A stretch of DNA of 64,000 nt from an uncultured Christensenella sp. GTDB taxonomy: Bacteria > Bacillota > Clostridia > Christensenellales > UBA1750. The notes beneath the pieces were generated by a model. That model saw nothing but the letters and a program-made list of their open reading frames with translations, searched no databases and had not been told where the DNA came from. The translations under genes and the position numbers were made by a program. Below, piece by piece: positions 8,284-15,946 of the stretch. Every line of letters begins with the position of its first letter. The stretch's first letter is position 1. The stretch spans positions 1 through 64,000 of the forward strand of contig CAJJNQ010000002.1 in NCBI GenBank assembly GCA_905193155.1. Reading direction: 5' to 3'.

Positions 8284-8360
8284 ATGTCTAAAAAATCCAT
8301 GCGGCGTTCTTATCTATCCCGGAAAAGTCAACTGAAAAGCGAGAAAGGATGTAAGAAAAA

Positions 8361-9548
8361 ATGCTGCAGGAAGGAACGAGATTCTTTACTTCTGAATCGG
8401 TTACGGAGGGTCATCCCGATAAGGTCTGCGACCAGATTTCCGACGCGATTCTGGACGCGCATCTTGCGCAGGATCCCATGGCGCGCGTGGCGTGCGAAAC
8501 CATCGCCACCACCGGCATGGTGCTGGTGATGGGCGAAATCACCTCCAAGGCGAAGGTGGATTACAACCAGATTGTCCGCGATACCATCGCGCGCATCGGC
8601 TATAAGGACGGCGCGTGCGGTTTTGACGCGCGCACCTGCGCGGTGCAGATCGTGTTGGATCAGCAGTCTGCCGATATCGCCATGGGCGTCAACGACGCGC
8701 TGGAAGAGCGCGGCAGCGGTGAGAGCGACAACATCGGCGCGGGCGACCAGGGCATGATGTTCGGCTATGCCTGCAATGAAACCGAGGAACTGATGCCCAT
8801 GCCCATCGCGCTTTCGCACCGCCTGGCCAAGAAGCTGGCGGAGGTGCGCAAGAGCGGCGAGCTGCCTTATCTGCGTCCCGACGGGAAGAGCCAGGTGACG
8901 GTGGAATATGAAAACGGCAAGCCCAAGCGTATTGAGGCGGTCGTGCTCTCCACCCAGCACAGCGCGGACGTCGAGCAGAAGACCATTCGCGAAGATCTCA
9001 TTAAAAAGGTTGTGGACGAGATCATCCCGCAGGATTTGCTGGATGAGAAGACGAAATACTTTATCAACCCCACCGGCCGATTCGTTATCGGCGGCCCCGA
9101 GGGAGATTCCGGACTGACCGGCCGCAAGATTATTGTCGATACCTACGGCGGCTATGCGCCCCACGGCGGCGGAGCCTTCTCCGGCAAGGACCCGACCAAG
9201 GTGGACCGCAGCGCGGCCTATATGGCGCGTTATATCGCCAAGAACATTGTTGCCGCCGGCCTTGCCGAGCGCTGCGAGATCGAGCTGGCTTACGCCATCG
9301 GCGTGGCGCAGCCCGTTTCCGTGCTGATTGATACCGCCGGCACCGGCAAGCTTCCCGATAGCGAGTTGGAGAAGATCGTCCGCAGTCAGTTCGATCTGCG
9401 CCCGGCTGCCATCATCAAGGCGCTGAATCTGCGCCGCCCGATCTACGAACAGACCGCAGCCTATGGTCATTTCGGCCGCACCGACGTGGATCTGCCGTGG
9501 GAACGCACGGATCGCGTAGAGGCACTGCGCGCCGCGGCGAACTGCTGA
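8361..9548 (+). CDS. metK: S-adenosylmethionine synthase
   Basis: The protein has 395 residues, the normal length. It contains TSESVTEGHPDK at the N-terminus, GAGDQGMMFGYA and GGGAFSGKDPTKVDRSAAY, the ATP and methionine site signatures. It makes SAM from ATP and methionine in the cytoplasm. It sits behind a SAM-I riboswitch, so it is repressed by its product. Confidence 0.97.
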   Translation: MLQEGTRFFTSESVTEGHPDKVCDQISDAILDAHLAQDPMARVACETIATTGMVLVMGEITSKAKVDYNQIVRDTIARIGYKDGACGFDARTCAVQIVLDQQSADIAMGVNDALEERGSGESDNIGAGDQGMMFGYACNETEELMPMPIALSHRLAKKLAEVRKSGELPYLRPDGKSQVTVEYENGKPKRIEAVVLSTQHSADVEQKTIREDLIKKVVDEIIPQDLLDEKTKYFINPTGRFVIGGPEGDSGLTGRKIIVDTYGGYAPHGGGAFSGKDPTKVDRSAAYMARYIAKNIVAAGLAERCEIELAYAIGVAQPVSVLIDTAGTGKLPDSELEKIVRSQFDLRPAAIIKALNLRRPIYEQTAAYGHFGRTDVDLPWERTDRVEALRAAANC

Positions 9549-9587
9549 TTAGGACGGGGATGCTTCCGGCTTCCCCATGGAGGTACT

Positions 9588-11825
9588 ATGGAGGAACTCG
9601 AAGGCATCGTAGAAGAAATTATATTCCGCAACGACGATAACGGCTACGCGGTGGTTTCACTGCGCGCGGGCAAGGAAGAACAGACCGTGGTCGGCACGCT
9701 CCCCTTCATCAAACAGGGGGAGCGTGTACGCGTTTTGGGCACTTATATCAATCACCCGACCTTCGGGCGGCAGATGAAGGCATCTAGCTATGAAACCATC
9801 ATCCCCACCAAGGCAGAGGAGATTGAGCGGTATCTGGCCAGCGGGCTGATCAAGGGCATTGGGGAAATGACGGCCAAGGCCATTGTTGAAACCTTTGGCG
9901 ACGAGACGTTAGAGGTGTTGGCCAAGGATCCCGGCCGTCTGCGCGAGGTCGATGGCATCGGCCCCAAGCGTGCCGCCGTGATTGCGGAAAATTATGCTTC
10001 CCAGCTCGAAACGCGCGAAACCATGCTGTTTTTGCAGCGCTTTCAGGTGCAGCCGGGGCTGGCGATGCGCATCATCAAGGTCTACGGCGGCAATACCATC
10101 ACGGTGCTGCGCGCCAATCCCTATCAGATGGTGCGGGATATTCCGGGCGTGGGCTTCCGCACGGCGGACCGCATCGCGCAGTCCATGGGCACCGCCGTGA
10201 CCGACAGCAACCGCCTGCGTGCCGGACTTTCCTATGTGCTGCGGGATGTTGCGGGCGCGTCGGGGCACGTTTTTCTGCCGAGGGATAAGCTGCTCGAGGC
10301 GGCGCAGGGGCTGCTTCAGGCGCCGCAGGAGGAGCTGGAAAACGAGCTGGCTGTACTGGTGATCAAGGGCGAGCTGAGGCAGGAAGAGCGAGAGGACTGC
10401 ACCGCGGTCTACCATCATTCCATGCTGGCGGCGGAAAAAGAGGTCGCCATGCAGCTGGTGCTGCTTCAGCGCGCGCAGCAGAAAAAGACCATCCGCGCCG
10501 AGGACGGCGAGTTAGATTCCTTTGAGGACGAGCGCGGCATCCGCTTTGAGGCGGGCCAGCGCCGCGCCATCAAAATGGCGGCGACCTCGCCCGTCGTGGT
10601 CATCACCGGCGGGCCGGGAACGGGCAAAACCACCGTGATTAACTGCATCATCCGGCTGCTCAACCGCGCGGGGCTCACCGTCGCGCTGGCCGCGCCCACG
10701 GGCAGAGCCGCCAAGCGCATGACCGAGGCTACCGGGCAGGAGGCGCGCACCATTCATCGCTTGCTGGAATATGCCGCAGGGGAGGACGATGGTCTGCCGC
10801 TCTTTGGCAAGACCGAGGAGGACCCGCTCAAAGCCGACGCAGTGATCGTGGACGAGATGTCCATGGTCGATTTGCAGCTGATGCGTTCGTTGCTCAAGGC
10901 GATTCCGGCGGGCACGCGGCTTATCATGGTGGGCGACGCGGATCAGCTGCCGTCGGTCGGCGCGGGCAACGTGCTGCGCGATATCATCGAAAGCCGCGTC
11001 ATTCCCGTCGCACGCCTGACCGAGGTGTTCCGCCAGGCAGCGCAGAGCCACATCGTCGTCAATGCCCACCGCATCAACAGCGGCGAAATGCCCATCATTC
11101 AGAACCGCGATACCGACTTTTTCTTTGAAAAGCGGGAGAGCCTGCCCGCCATTGCGGACAGCGTCTGCGCGCTGGTGACAACGCGCCTGCCGCGGTTCTA
11201 TTCCATCGACCCGGTGCGCGATATTCAGGTGCTCGCCCCGATGAAAAAGGGCGAAGCGGGGGTTTGGGCGCTGAACCGGCTGCTGCAGGAGCGGCTGAAC
11301 CCGCCCTCTAAACATAAAAAGGAAAAGGTGATCGGCGATAACCGCTTCCGCGAGGGCGACAAGGTGATGCAGGTGCGCAACAATTACCAGGCAGAATGGA
11401 CGCGCGGCGCTTCGTCCAAGGAAGAAGAGGGGCTGGGCGTATTCAACGGCGATATCGGCATTATCGAGAGCATCTCCGACGATGGTGTGACGGTGCTCTT
11501 TGACGACGAGCGCTATGTCGTCTATGACGATGTGATGCTGCAAGATCTGGAGCTGGCCTATGCCATGACGATCCACAAGAGCCAGGGCAGTGAGTTTTCG
11601 ACGGTTGTGCTGGCGCTGCTGCCGGGGCCGCCGCAGATGATGGCGCGCAACCTGCTCTATACCGCTGTGACCCGCGCCAAGGATCGCGTGGTGATGGTGG
11701 GCAGCGAAAGCGTGCTGCGGCGCATGGTGGAAAACAACAACACCGCGCACCGCTTTACCGCGCTGTGCGATCGCCTGCGCGCGCTGGACGGATTGGCTGC
11801 CGCCACGGAGGAATACCATGGATAA
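9588..11825 (+). CDS. recD2: RecD2-type SF1B DNA helicase
   Basis: The protein has 745 residues. An N-terminal OB-like and helix-hairpin-helix region (about 1-200) includes GIGEMTAKAIVETFG and VDGIGPKRAAVIAENY. The helicase core has Walker A GGPGTGKTT (near 340), DEMSMVD, GDADQLPSVGAG and a C-terminal AMTIHKSQGSEF motif. RecD2 enzymes act apart from RecBC in DNA repair. The gene overlaps comFC by 8 bases, so the two are translated together. Confidence 0.93.
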   Translation: MEELEGIVEEIIFRNDDNGYAVVSLRAGKEEQTVVGTLPFIKQGERVRVLGTYINHPTFGRQMKASSYETIIPTKAEEIERYLASGLIKGIGEMTAKAIVETFGDETLEVLAKDPGRLREVDGIGPKRAAVIAENYASQLETRETMLFLQRFQVQPGLAMRIIKVYGGNTITVLRANPYQMVRDIPGVGFRTADRIAQSMGTAVTDSNRLRAGLSYVLRDVAGASGHVFLPRDKLLEAAQGLLQAPQEELENELAVLVIKGELRQEEREDCTAVYHHSMLAAEKEVAMQLVLLQRAQQKKTIRAEDGELDSFEDERGIRFEAGQRRAIKMAATSPVVVITGGPGTGKTTVINCIIRLLNRAGLTVALAAPTGRAAKRMTEATGQEARTIHRLLEYAAGEDDGLPLFGKTEEDPLKADAVIVDEMSMVDLQLMRSLLKAIPAGTRLIMVGDADQLPSVGAGNVLRDIIESRVIPVARLTEVFRQAAQSHIVVNAHRINSGEMPIIQNRDTDFFFEKRESLPAIADSVCALVTTRLPRFYSIDPVRDIQVLAPMKKGEAGVWALNRLLQERLNPPSKHKKEKVIGDNRFREGDKVMQVRNNYQAEWTRGASSKEEEGLGVFNGDIGIIESISDDGVTVLFDDERYVVYDDVMLQDLELAYAMTIHKSQGSEFSTVVLALLPGPPQMMARNLLYTAVTRAKDRVVMVGSESVLRRMVENNNTAHRFTALCDRLRALDGLAAATEEYHG

Positions 11826-12513
11826 GATGCGTTTGCGCGATGCACTGCTCGATTTTTTCTTTCCGTGCGGCGAGTGTCTGTCCTGCGGCAGCATGGCGAA
11901 GGTTCGGAACGGGTTATGTGAAAAATGCAGGGAAAAACTGCGCCCCGCGCCCGCAGGCGGACGGCCGGGTTTTGGCTGGATCGACGATCTGCGCTGTGTC
12001 TATGCTTATGACGGTCCGGCGCGGGAGCTGATCCGCAAGATGAAGTTCCGAGGCGAATACGACCTGCCGGTGCGCCTATTCGCAAGGGAGATGGCGCAGC
12101 TTTATGCCGAAGCGGGCTGGAAGGCGGAGATCGTCGTCTGTGCGCCGGCGTCGCGCAAAACGCTGCGCAGACGCGGCTACAATCAGGCGGAAAAGCTGGC
12201 GCGGCGCACCGCAAAGGAGTTGAAATTGCCCTTTGTCCAAGATGCGCTGAAAAAGAAGCGCGGCGTGCGTTCGCAGGTCGGGCTGAACGCGCAGCAGCGC
12301 ATCGAGAATATGCAGGGCGCGGTGCTGCCGGGCAAACACGCAGGCGCAGTGGAGGGCAAAAGTGTGCTGTTGATCGACGATGTGCTGACCACCGGTTCGA
12401 CGGCGGAGGCCTGTGCCAAAGCACTGCGGGAGGCGGGCGCGAAGGAGCTCTATCTGCTCACCGCCGCGCGCCGCGATCCCCACGCACACCTGAGCGCGCC
12501 CATCGAGGACTAA
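11818..12513 (+). CDS. comFC: ComFC-like phosphoribosyltransferase-family protein
   Basis: The protein has 231 residues. An N-terminal zinc finger carries C17, C20 and C23 plus CEKC. It is followed by the ComF signature (YNQAEKLAR and LNAQQRIENMQGA) and the PRPP-binding loop VLLIDDVLTTGST (about 182-194). In transformable bacteria ComFC supports uptake of single-stranded DNA. Coupling with recD2 suggests a role in DNA processing here. No comFA is beside it, so a competence role is unproved. Confidence 0.88.
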   Translation: MDKMRLRDALLDFFFPCGECLSCGSMAKVRNGLCEKCREKLRPAPAGGRPGFGWIDDLRCVYAYDGPARELIRKMKFRGEYDLPVRLFAREMAQLYAEAGWKAEIVVCAPASRKTLRRRGYNQAEKLARRTAKELKLPFVQDALKKKRGVRSQVGLNAQQRIENMQGAVLPGKHAGAVEGKSVLLIDDVLTTGSTAEACAKALREAGAKELYLLTAARRDPHAHLSAPIED

Positions 12514-12544
12514 AAAAGTACCGGACAACAGAAGTTGAATTTGC

Positions 12545-12630
12545 TATCCTGAATACAGAAAGAACATTCGAGAGCGGTTCACTTTCGGCACCTGTCGCCG
12601 AAGTGGGAGAAACTCCGGATGTTTTTTCTT
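12545..12630 (+). ncRNA. Candidate structured small RNA or elaborate terminator after comFC
   Basis: An outer stem AACATTCG(A)GAG (12563-12574) pairs with CTCCGGATGTT (12613-12623) with one bulge and runs into TTTT-rich sequence. Inside, CACTTTCGGC (12580-12589) pairs with GCCGAAGTG (12597-12605). A weak extended -10 (TATCCT, 12545-12550) with CGGACA at 12522-12527 could start an RNA near 12557. It may simply be the comFC terminator. Confidence 0.4.
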
Positions 12631-12675
12631 TGCCCCAAACCTTGTTTTGTATAAGAATATGCGGATCGCAGAGCG

Positions 12676-12740
12676 AACCTACCCGGCGCCCCTGTGTAAG
12701 GGGAGCTGTCCACCACAGCGGACTGAGGGGTTGTCCTCTT
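12676..12740. repeat. Palindromic, dispersed-repeat-like sequence
   Basis: Nested inverted repeats are visible: CCCCT (12689-12693) with AGGGG (12699-12703), and GTCC with GGAC around CACCACAGC. The pattern GTAAGGGGAGCTG then GACTGAGGGGTTGTC resembles short palindromic repeats scattered through many gut Clostridia genomes. That likeness is from memory. Only one copy is in this window. Confidence 0.45.
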
Positions 12741-12765
12741 GCGCGCAGCATCCCGTTCCTACAAA

Positions 12766-12799
12766 CCAAAAGAGCGCTGTTTTTACAGCGCTCTTTTGG
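12766..12799 (-). terminator. Terminator of the GH3 gene
   Basis: A perfect 15-bp hairpin, CCAAAAGAGCGCTGT with its complement and a TTTT loop, lies 22 bases past the stop of the minus-strand glycosidase. Confidence 0.88.
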
Positions 12800-12820
12800 C
12801 GTTCTATATCCAGAAACAGT

Positions 12821-14959
12821 TTACTTTACTTCAAAGCGGGCGGAAAGCGGGCGCACGCCGGTCAGCTCGGCAGAACGGTCGTCGGGCGCGGTCAGGCCGG
12901 CAAAGAGCGTGAACTCGCCGGGCTCGATGACGCGCTCGCCCTTTTCCGTCACCAGCTCCATGGCGCGCGGCGCGATGCGGACGGAAACCTGGCGGCTCTG
13001 GCCGGGCTCCAGCTCGATGCGCTCGAAGGCGCAGAGCGAGAAGTGCGGCACGCGCGTGGACGCTTCCTCATCACGAAGGAAGAACAGCACGGGCGTTGCG
13101 GCGAGGATGTCGCTGTCATTGCGGACGGTGACCGTCGCGTCAATGGAGTCGCCGGACGCGATGCTCTCCGCGGAGAGCTGAAGGTTTTCGCAGGTGAACT
13201 TCGCATACGACAAACCGTAGCCGAAGGGGTAGAGCGGAATGGCGTGCAGATAGCGGTAGGTGCGGCCTTCCATCGCATAATCGGTGAAGGCGGGCAGGTC
13301 GTCCTCGCTCTTGTAGAAGGTTACGGGCAGGCGGCCGCTCGGGCTGTATTGACCGAAGAGCAGCTCGGCCACGGCTCTGCCGCCCAACGCGCCGGGATAC
13401 CAGCTCTGCACGACGGCATTGCAGTGCTCCTGCGCGAAGTTGACGGCCAGCGCGGAGCCGGAGGCAAGCACGAGAATCGTGGGCTTGCCGACCGCCACGA
13501 CCTTTTCGAGCAGCTTCTGCTGAAGGCCGGGCAAACGGAGATGATTTTTGTCGCCCGCACCGTATTCGTTCGATGCGTCGCCCTCTTCGCCTTCGATGGA
13601 CGGATCAAGGCCAAGGCACAGCACGACCACGTCCGCTTGCTTAGCAACGGAAACCGCCTCGGCCAGGCGGTCGCCGGGCAGCGCCAGCCCTTCGCACTTA
13701 TCGCGCCAGAGCGGGCAGCCCTCGGAGTAATAGACGCGCGCCTTGCCCGCGCAGAGATCCTCGATGCCTTCCAGAATCGTGACATAGCGGGAGGCGGTGC
13801 CATTGTAGTTGCCCTGAAGCACGGCGCGGCTGTCGGCGTTGGGGCCGATGACCGCCACGGCGGAGAGCTTGTCCGCGTCCAGCGGCAAGATGCCGTCATT
13901 CTTCAGCAGCACTTGCGCGCGGCGGGCAGCTTCCAGCGAAACCTCGCGGTGTTCGGGTGAATCGTTGGCGGAGAAGGGAATATCGTCATAGGGGCAGTGC
14001 TCGTCGAACATGCCCAGCTTCATGCGGGTAGCCATCAGGCGCTCCACGCAAGGCGTGACGTCTTCTTCGGTGAGCAGTCCTTCACGGATGGCGGTCAGGA
14101 TGTGCAGATAGACCGAGCCGCAGTTCAGGTCGCAGCCGTGCTTGACGGCCAGCGCGGCGGATTCCGGCGCGGTATCCGTGACCTTGTGATGCAGATGGAA
14201 ATCGCTGATTGCGCCGCAGTCGGAGACAAAGTGTCCCTCAAATCCCCAGTCGCCGCGCAGAATCTTGGTCAGCAGATCGTTGGCGCAGGCGGGCTGGCCA
14301 TAGACGCGGTTGTAAGCGCCCATGACGCTTTCGACCTTCGCTTCCTTGACCAGTGCCTCAAAGGCGGGAAGATAGGTATCGTAGAGATCCTGCTTGGAAA
14401 CCACCGCGTCAAATTCGTGGCGCAGGGATTCCGGGCCGGAATGCACGGCAAAATGCTTGGCGCAGGCGGACGCCTTGAGATACTTCGGGTCGTCGCCCTG
14501 TAAGCCCTTGACAAAGCGCACGCCGAGCGTCGCCGTCAGGAAGGGATCCTCGCCGTAGGTTTCGTGACCGCGGCCCCAGCGCGGATCACGGAAAATGTTG
14601 ATGTTCGGGGACCAGAAGGTCAGTCCCTTATAGATGTCGCGGTCGTTCTGGCGGGAATATTCGTTGTATTTTGCGCGGCCCTCTTCGGCGATGATGGAGC
14701 CGATGTGCTCCACCATATCTGCGTCGAACATGGCGGCCATGGCGATGGCCTGCGGGAACATCGTAGCCGTGCCGGCGCGGGCGACGCCGTGCAGCGCTTC
14801 ATTCCACCAGTTGTAGGCGGGAATGCCCAGCCGCGGGATGGCGGGGGCGGTGTAGACCATCTGGCTGGCCTTTTCTTCCAGCGTCATGCGGGAGACGAGA
14901 TCCTTGGCGCGTTCCGCAAAGGACAGGGATTCGTCCAGATATTTCGGACTTTCAGACAT
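12821..14959 (-). CDS. Glycoside hydrolase family 3, beta-xylosidase/beta-glucosidase type
   Basis: The protein has 712 residues. The N-terminal GH3 barrel has YNWWNEALHGVA, SPNINIFRDPRWGRGHETYGEDP and CAKHFAVHSGP. The nucleophile Asp lies in FVSDCGAI (about D247). The C-terminal alpha/beta domain and a terminal Fn3-like domain follow (RYLHAIPLYPFGYGLSYAKF). YNWWNEALHG and VSDCG are typical of beta-xylosidases. There is no signal peptide, so it should act on imported oligosaccharides. AGGAGG precedes the ATG. Confidence 0.92.
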   Translation of the reverse strand: MSESPKYLDESLSFAERAKDLVSRMTLEEKASQMVYTAPAIPRLGIPAYNWWNEALHGVARAGTATMFPQAIAMAAMFDADMVEHIGSIIAEEGRAKYNEYSRQNDRDIYKGLTFWSPNINIFRDPRWGRGHETYGEDPFLTATLGVRFVKGLQGDDPKYLKASACAKHFAVHSGPESLRHEFDAVVSKQDLYDTYLPAFEALVKEAKVESVMGAYNRVYGQPACANDLLTKILRGDWGFEGHFVSDCGAISDFHLHHKVTDTAPESAALAVKHGCDLNCGSVYLHILTAIREGLLTEEDVTPCVERLMATRMKLGMFDEHCPYDDIPFSANDSPEHREVSLEAARRAQVLLKNDGILPLDADKLSAVAVIGPNADSRAVLQGNYNGTASRYVTILEGIEDLCAGKARVYYSEGCPLWRDKCEGLALPGDRLAEAVSVAKQADVVVLCLGLDPSIEGEEGDASNEYGAGDKNHLRLPGLQQKLLEKVVAVGKPTILVLASGSALAVNFAQEHCNAVVQSWYPGALGGRAVAELLFGQYSPSGRLPVTFYKSEDDLPAFTDYAMEGRTYRYLHAIPLYPFGYGLSYAKFTCENLQLSAESIASGDSIDATVTVRNDSDILAATPVLFFLRDEEASTRVPHFSLCAFERIELEPGQSRQVSVRIAPRAMELVTEKGERVIEPGEFTLFAGLTAPDDRSAELTGVRPLSARFEVK

Positions 14960-14993
14960 GAAAATGCCTCCTAGCGTTTATGATCTGATTCTT

Positions 14994-15022
14994 ATGTTAA
15001 CGGATTGTTGAGCGCTTGTCAA
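14994..15022 (-). promoter_or_regulatory. Promoter of the GH3 gene
   Basis: On the minus strand, a consensus -35 TTGACA (15017-15022) and -10 TAACAT (14994-14999) are separated by 17 bp. Confidence 0.6.
15005..15022. promoter_or_regulatory. Candidate LacI-family operator over the GH3 -35
   Basis: The 18-bp sequence TTGTTGAGCGCTTGTCAA is a partial palindrome, TTGnnnAGCGCTnnnCAA, with the central GCGC typical of LacI-family sites. It covers the -35 and spacer, so a bound repressor would block transcription. The regulator is not in the window. Confidence 0.4.
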
Positions 15023-15056
15023 ATAAAAAAGCGGGCCCTCCAAAGGAGAAGCCCGC
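15021..15056 (-). terminator. Terminator of the DUF2089/repeat-protein operon
   Basis: The stem GCGGGC/GCCCGC contains an inner TCC/GGA pair. On the minus strand it runs into TTTTTTATTT. It overlaps the -35 of the next gene. Confidence 0.82.
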
Positions 15057-15073
15057 AGGTGCTTGCCTGTGCG

Positions 15074-15928
15074 TCAACCCATGCGCACGATGCCGCCCAG
15101 CACCGTGCCGTTGTTCTTGCCGTGCAGACGATCCACACGTCCCTTGATGACTGCGCCGGGAGCGATGTCGCCCTTGATCTCGGTGACGTCGCCGTCCACG
15201 GTGCCGGTCACATCGCCCATGACTTTGCCGAAAACGCTGCCCCCGACATGGCCGCGCAGATCGCCGCCCAGCATCCGCTTGGTGCGGGTGCGCTCATTGC
15301 CGAGGTTGCCGCCGATTTCGCCGCTCATATTGCCGCCGATGGGCGCGAGCACATCTTTGTCCACCGTACCGGTCAGGTTGCCGCCGATGGGACCGCAGAT
15401 GCGGCCGAGAACGTGCCCGTCCATGTTGCCGCCCACCGGGCCGTCCAGATCACCGCGGATTTCCGCGCCGTTCCCGATGCCGCCACCGATGGGGCCGCTG
15501 ACTTTGCCCCGAATGATGACCTCGCGGCCGATGGAACCGCCGACCGTGCCGCTGATGTTGCCGTCGATCTGCGCGCCGTCGCCGATGCCGCCGCCCAGCA
15601 TGCCGTCCACCTTGCCGCCGATATGCACACCGGGGGCGATGCCGCCGCCGATGATGCCGCTGACATTGCCGTCCACATCGAAGGTGATGGTGGAGGAGAA
15701 GATGCCGCTGACGCTGCTGCGGCTGGGACGCTGTGCCGCGCTGCCCTGCGCCTTGGCCTGTTCCGCGTGGGGAATCTGTTCGGCGTGCTCAAAGGGAATG
15801 CCCTGCGCGTCATTGACAGGCTGCTCGGAGTGCAGCTGTTCGATTTCGGCGTCCGCCTGCTCAGGCGTGAGGCGCCCGGCAGAAACGTCTTCCAGGATTT
15901 CCGAGATATTCTTATACATGCTTGCCAT
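15074..15928 (-). CDS. Glycine-rich 18-residue-repeat protein, beta-solenoid or bactofilin-like
   Basis: The protein has 284 residues. Residues 4-32 form a short helical motif (SEILEDVSAGRLTPEQAD) like the SHOCT-like tail of DUF2089 and the N-terminus of YvlB-type proteins. A linker follows, then five 18-residue repeats (87-176), for example GKVDGMLGGGIGDGAQID, and less regular Gly-rich turns. The end (about 240-280, EIKGDIAPGAVIKG then GTVLGG) matches the end of the paralogue encoded 18 bases upstream. There is no signal peptide or membrane segment, so a cytoplasmic solenoid or polymer is inferred. The start at 15928 is set by GGGAGA. No function is known. Confidence 0.75.
   Translation of the reverse strand: MASMYKNISEILEDVSAGRLTPEQADAEIEQLHSEQPVNDAQGIPFEHAEQIPHAEQAKAQGSAAQRPSRSSVSGIFSSTITFDVDGNVSGIIGGGIAPGVHIGGKVDGMLGGGIGDGAQIDGNISGTVGGSIGREVIIRGKVSGPIGGGIGNGAEIRGDLDGPVGGNMDGHVLGRICGPIGGNLTGTVDKDVLAPIGGNMSGEIGGNLGNERTRTKRMLGGDLRGHVGGSVFGKVMGDVTGTVDGDVTEIKGDIAPGAVIKGRVDRLHGKNNGTVLGGIVRMG
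15401..15670 (-). repeat. Coding region of five 18-residue repeats
   Basis: Residues 87-176 fall into five equal units of the form G-x-hydrophobic-x-G-x-x-G-G-x-I/M, followed by a variable turn. The DNA is not identical between units, so this is an old protein repeat rather than a recent duplication. Confidence 0.7.
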
Positions 15929-15946
15929 GATCTTTTCTCTCCCACT

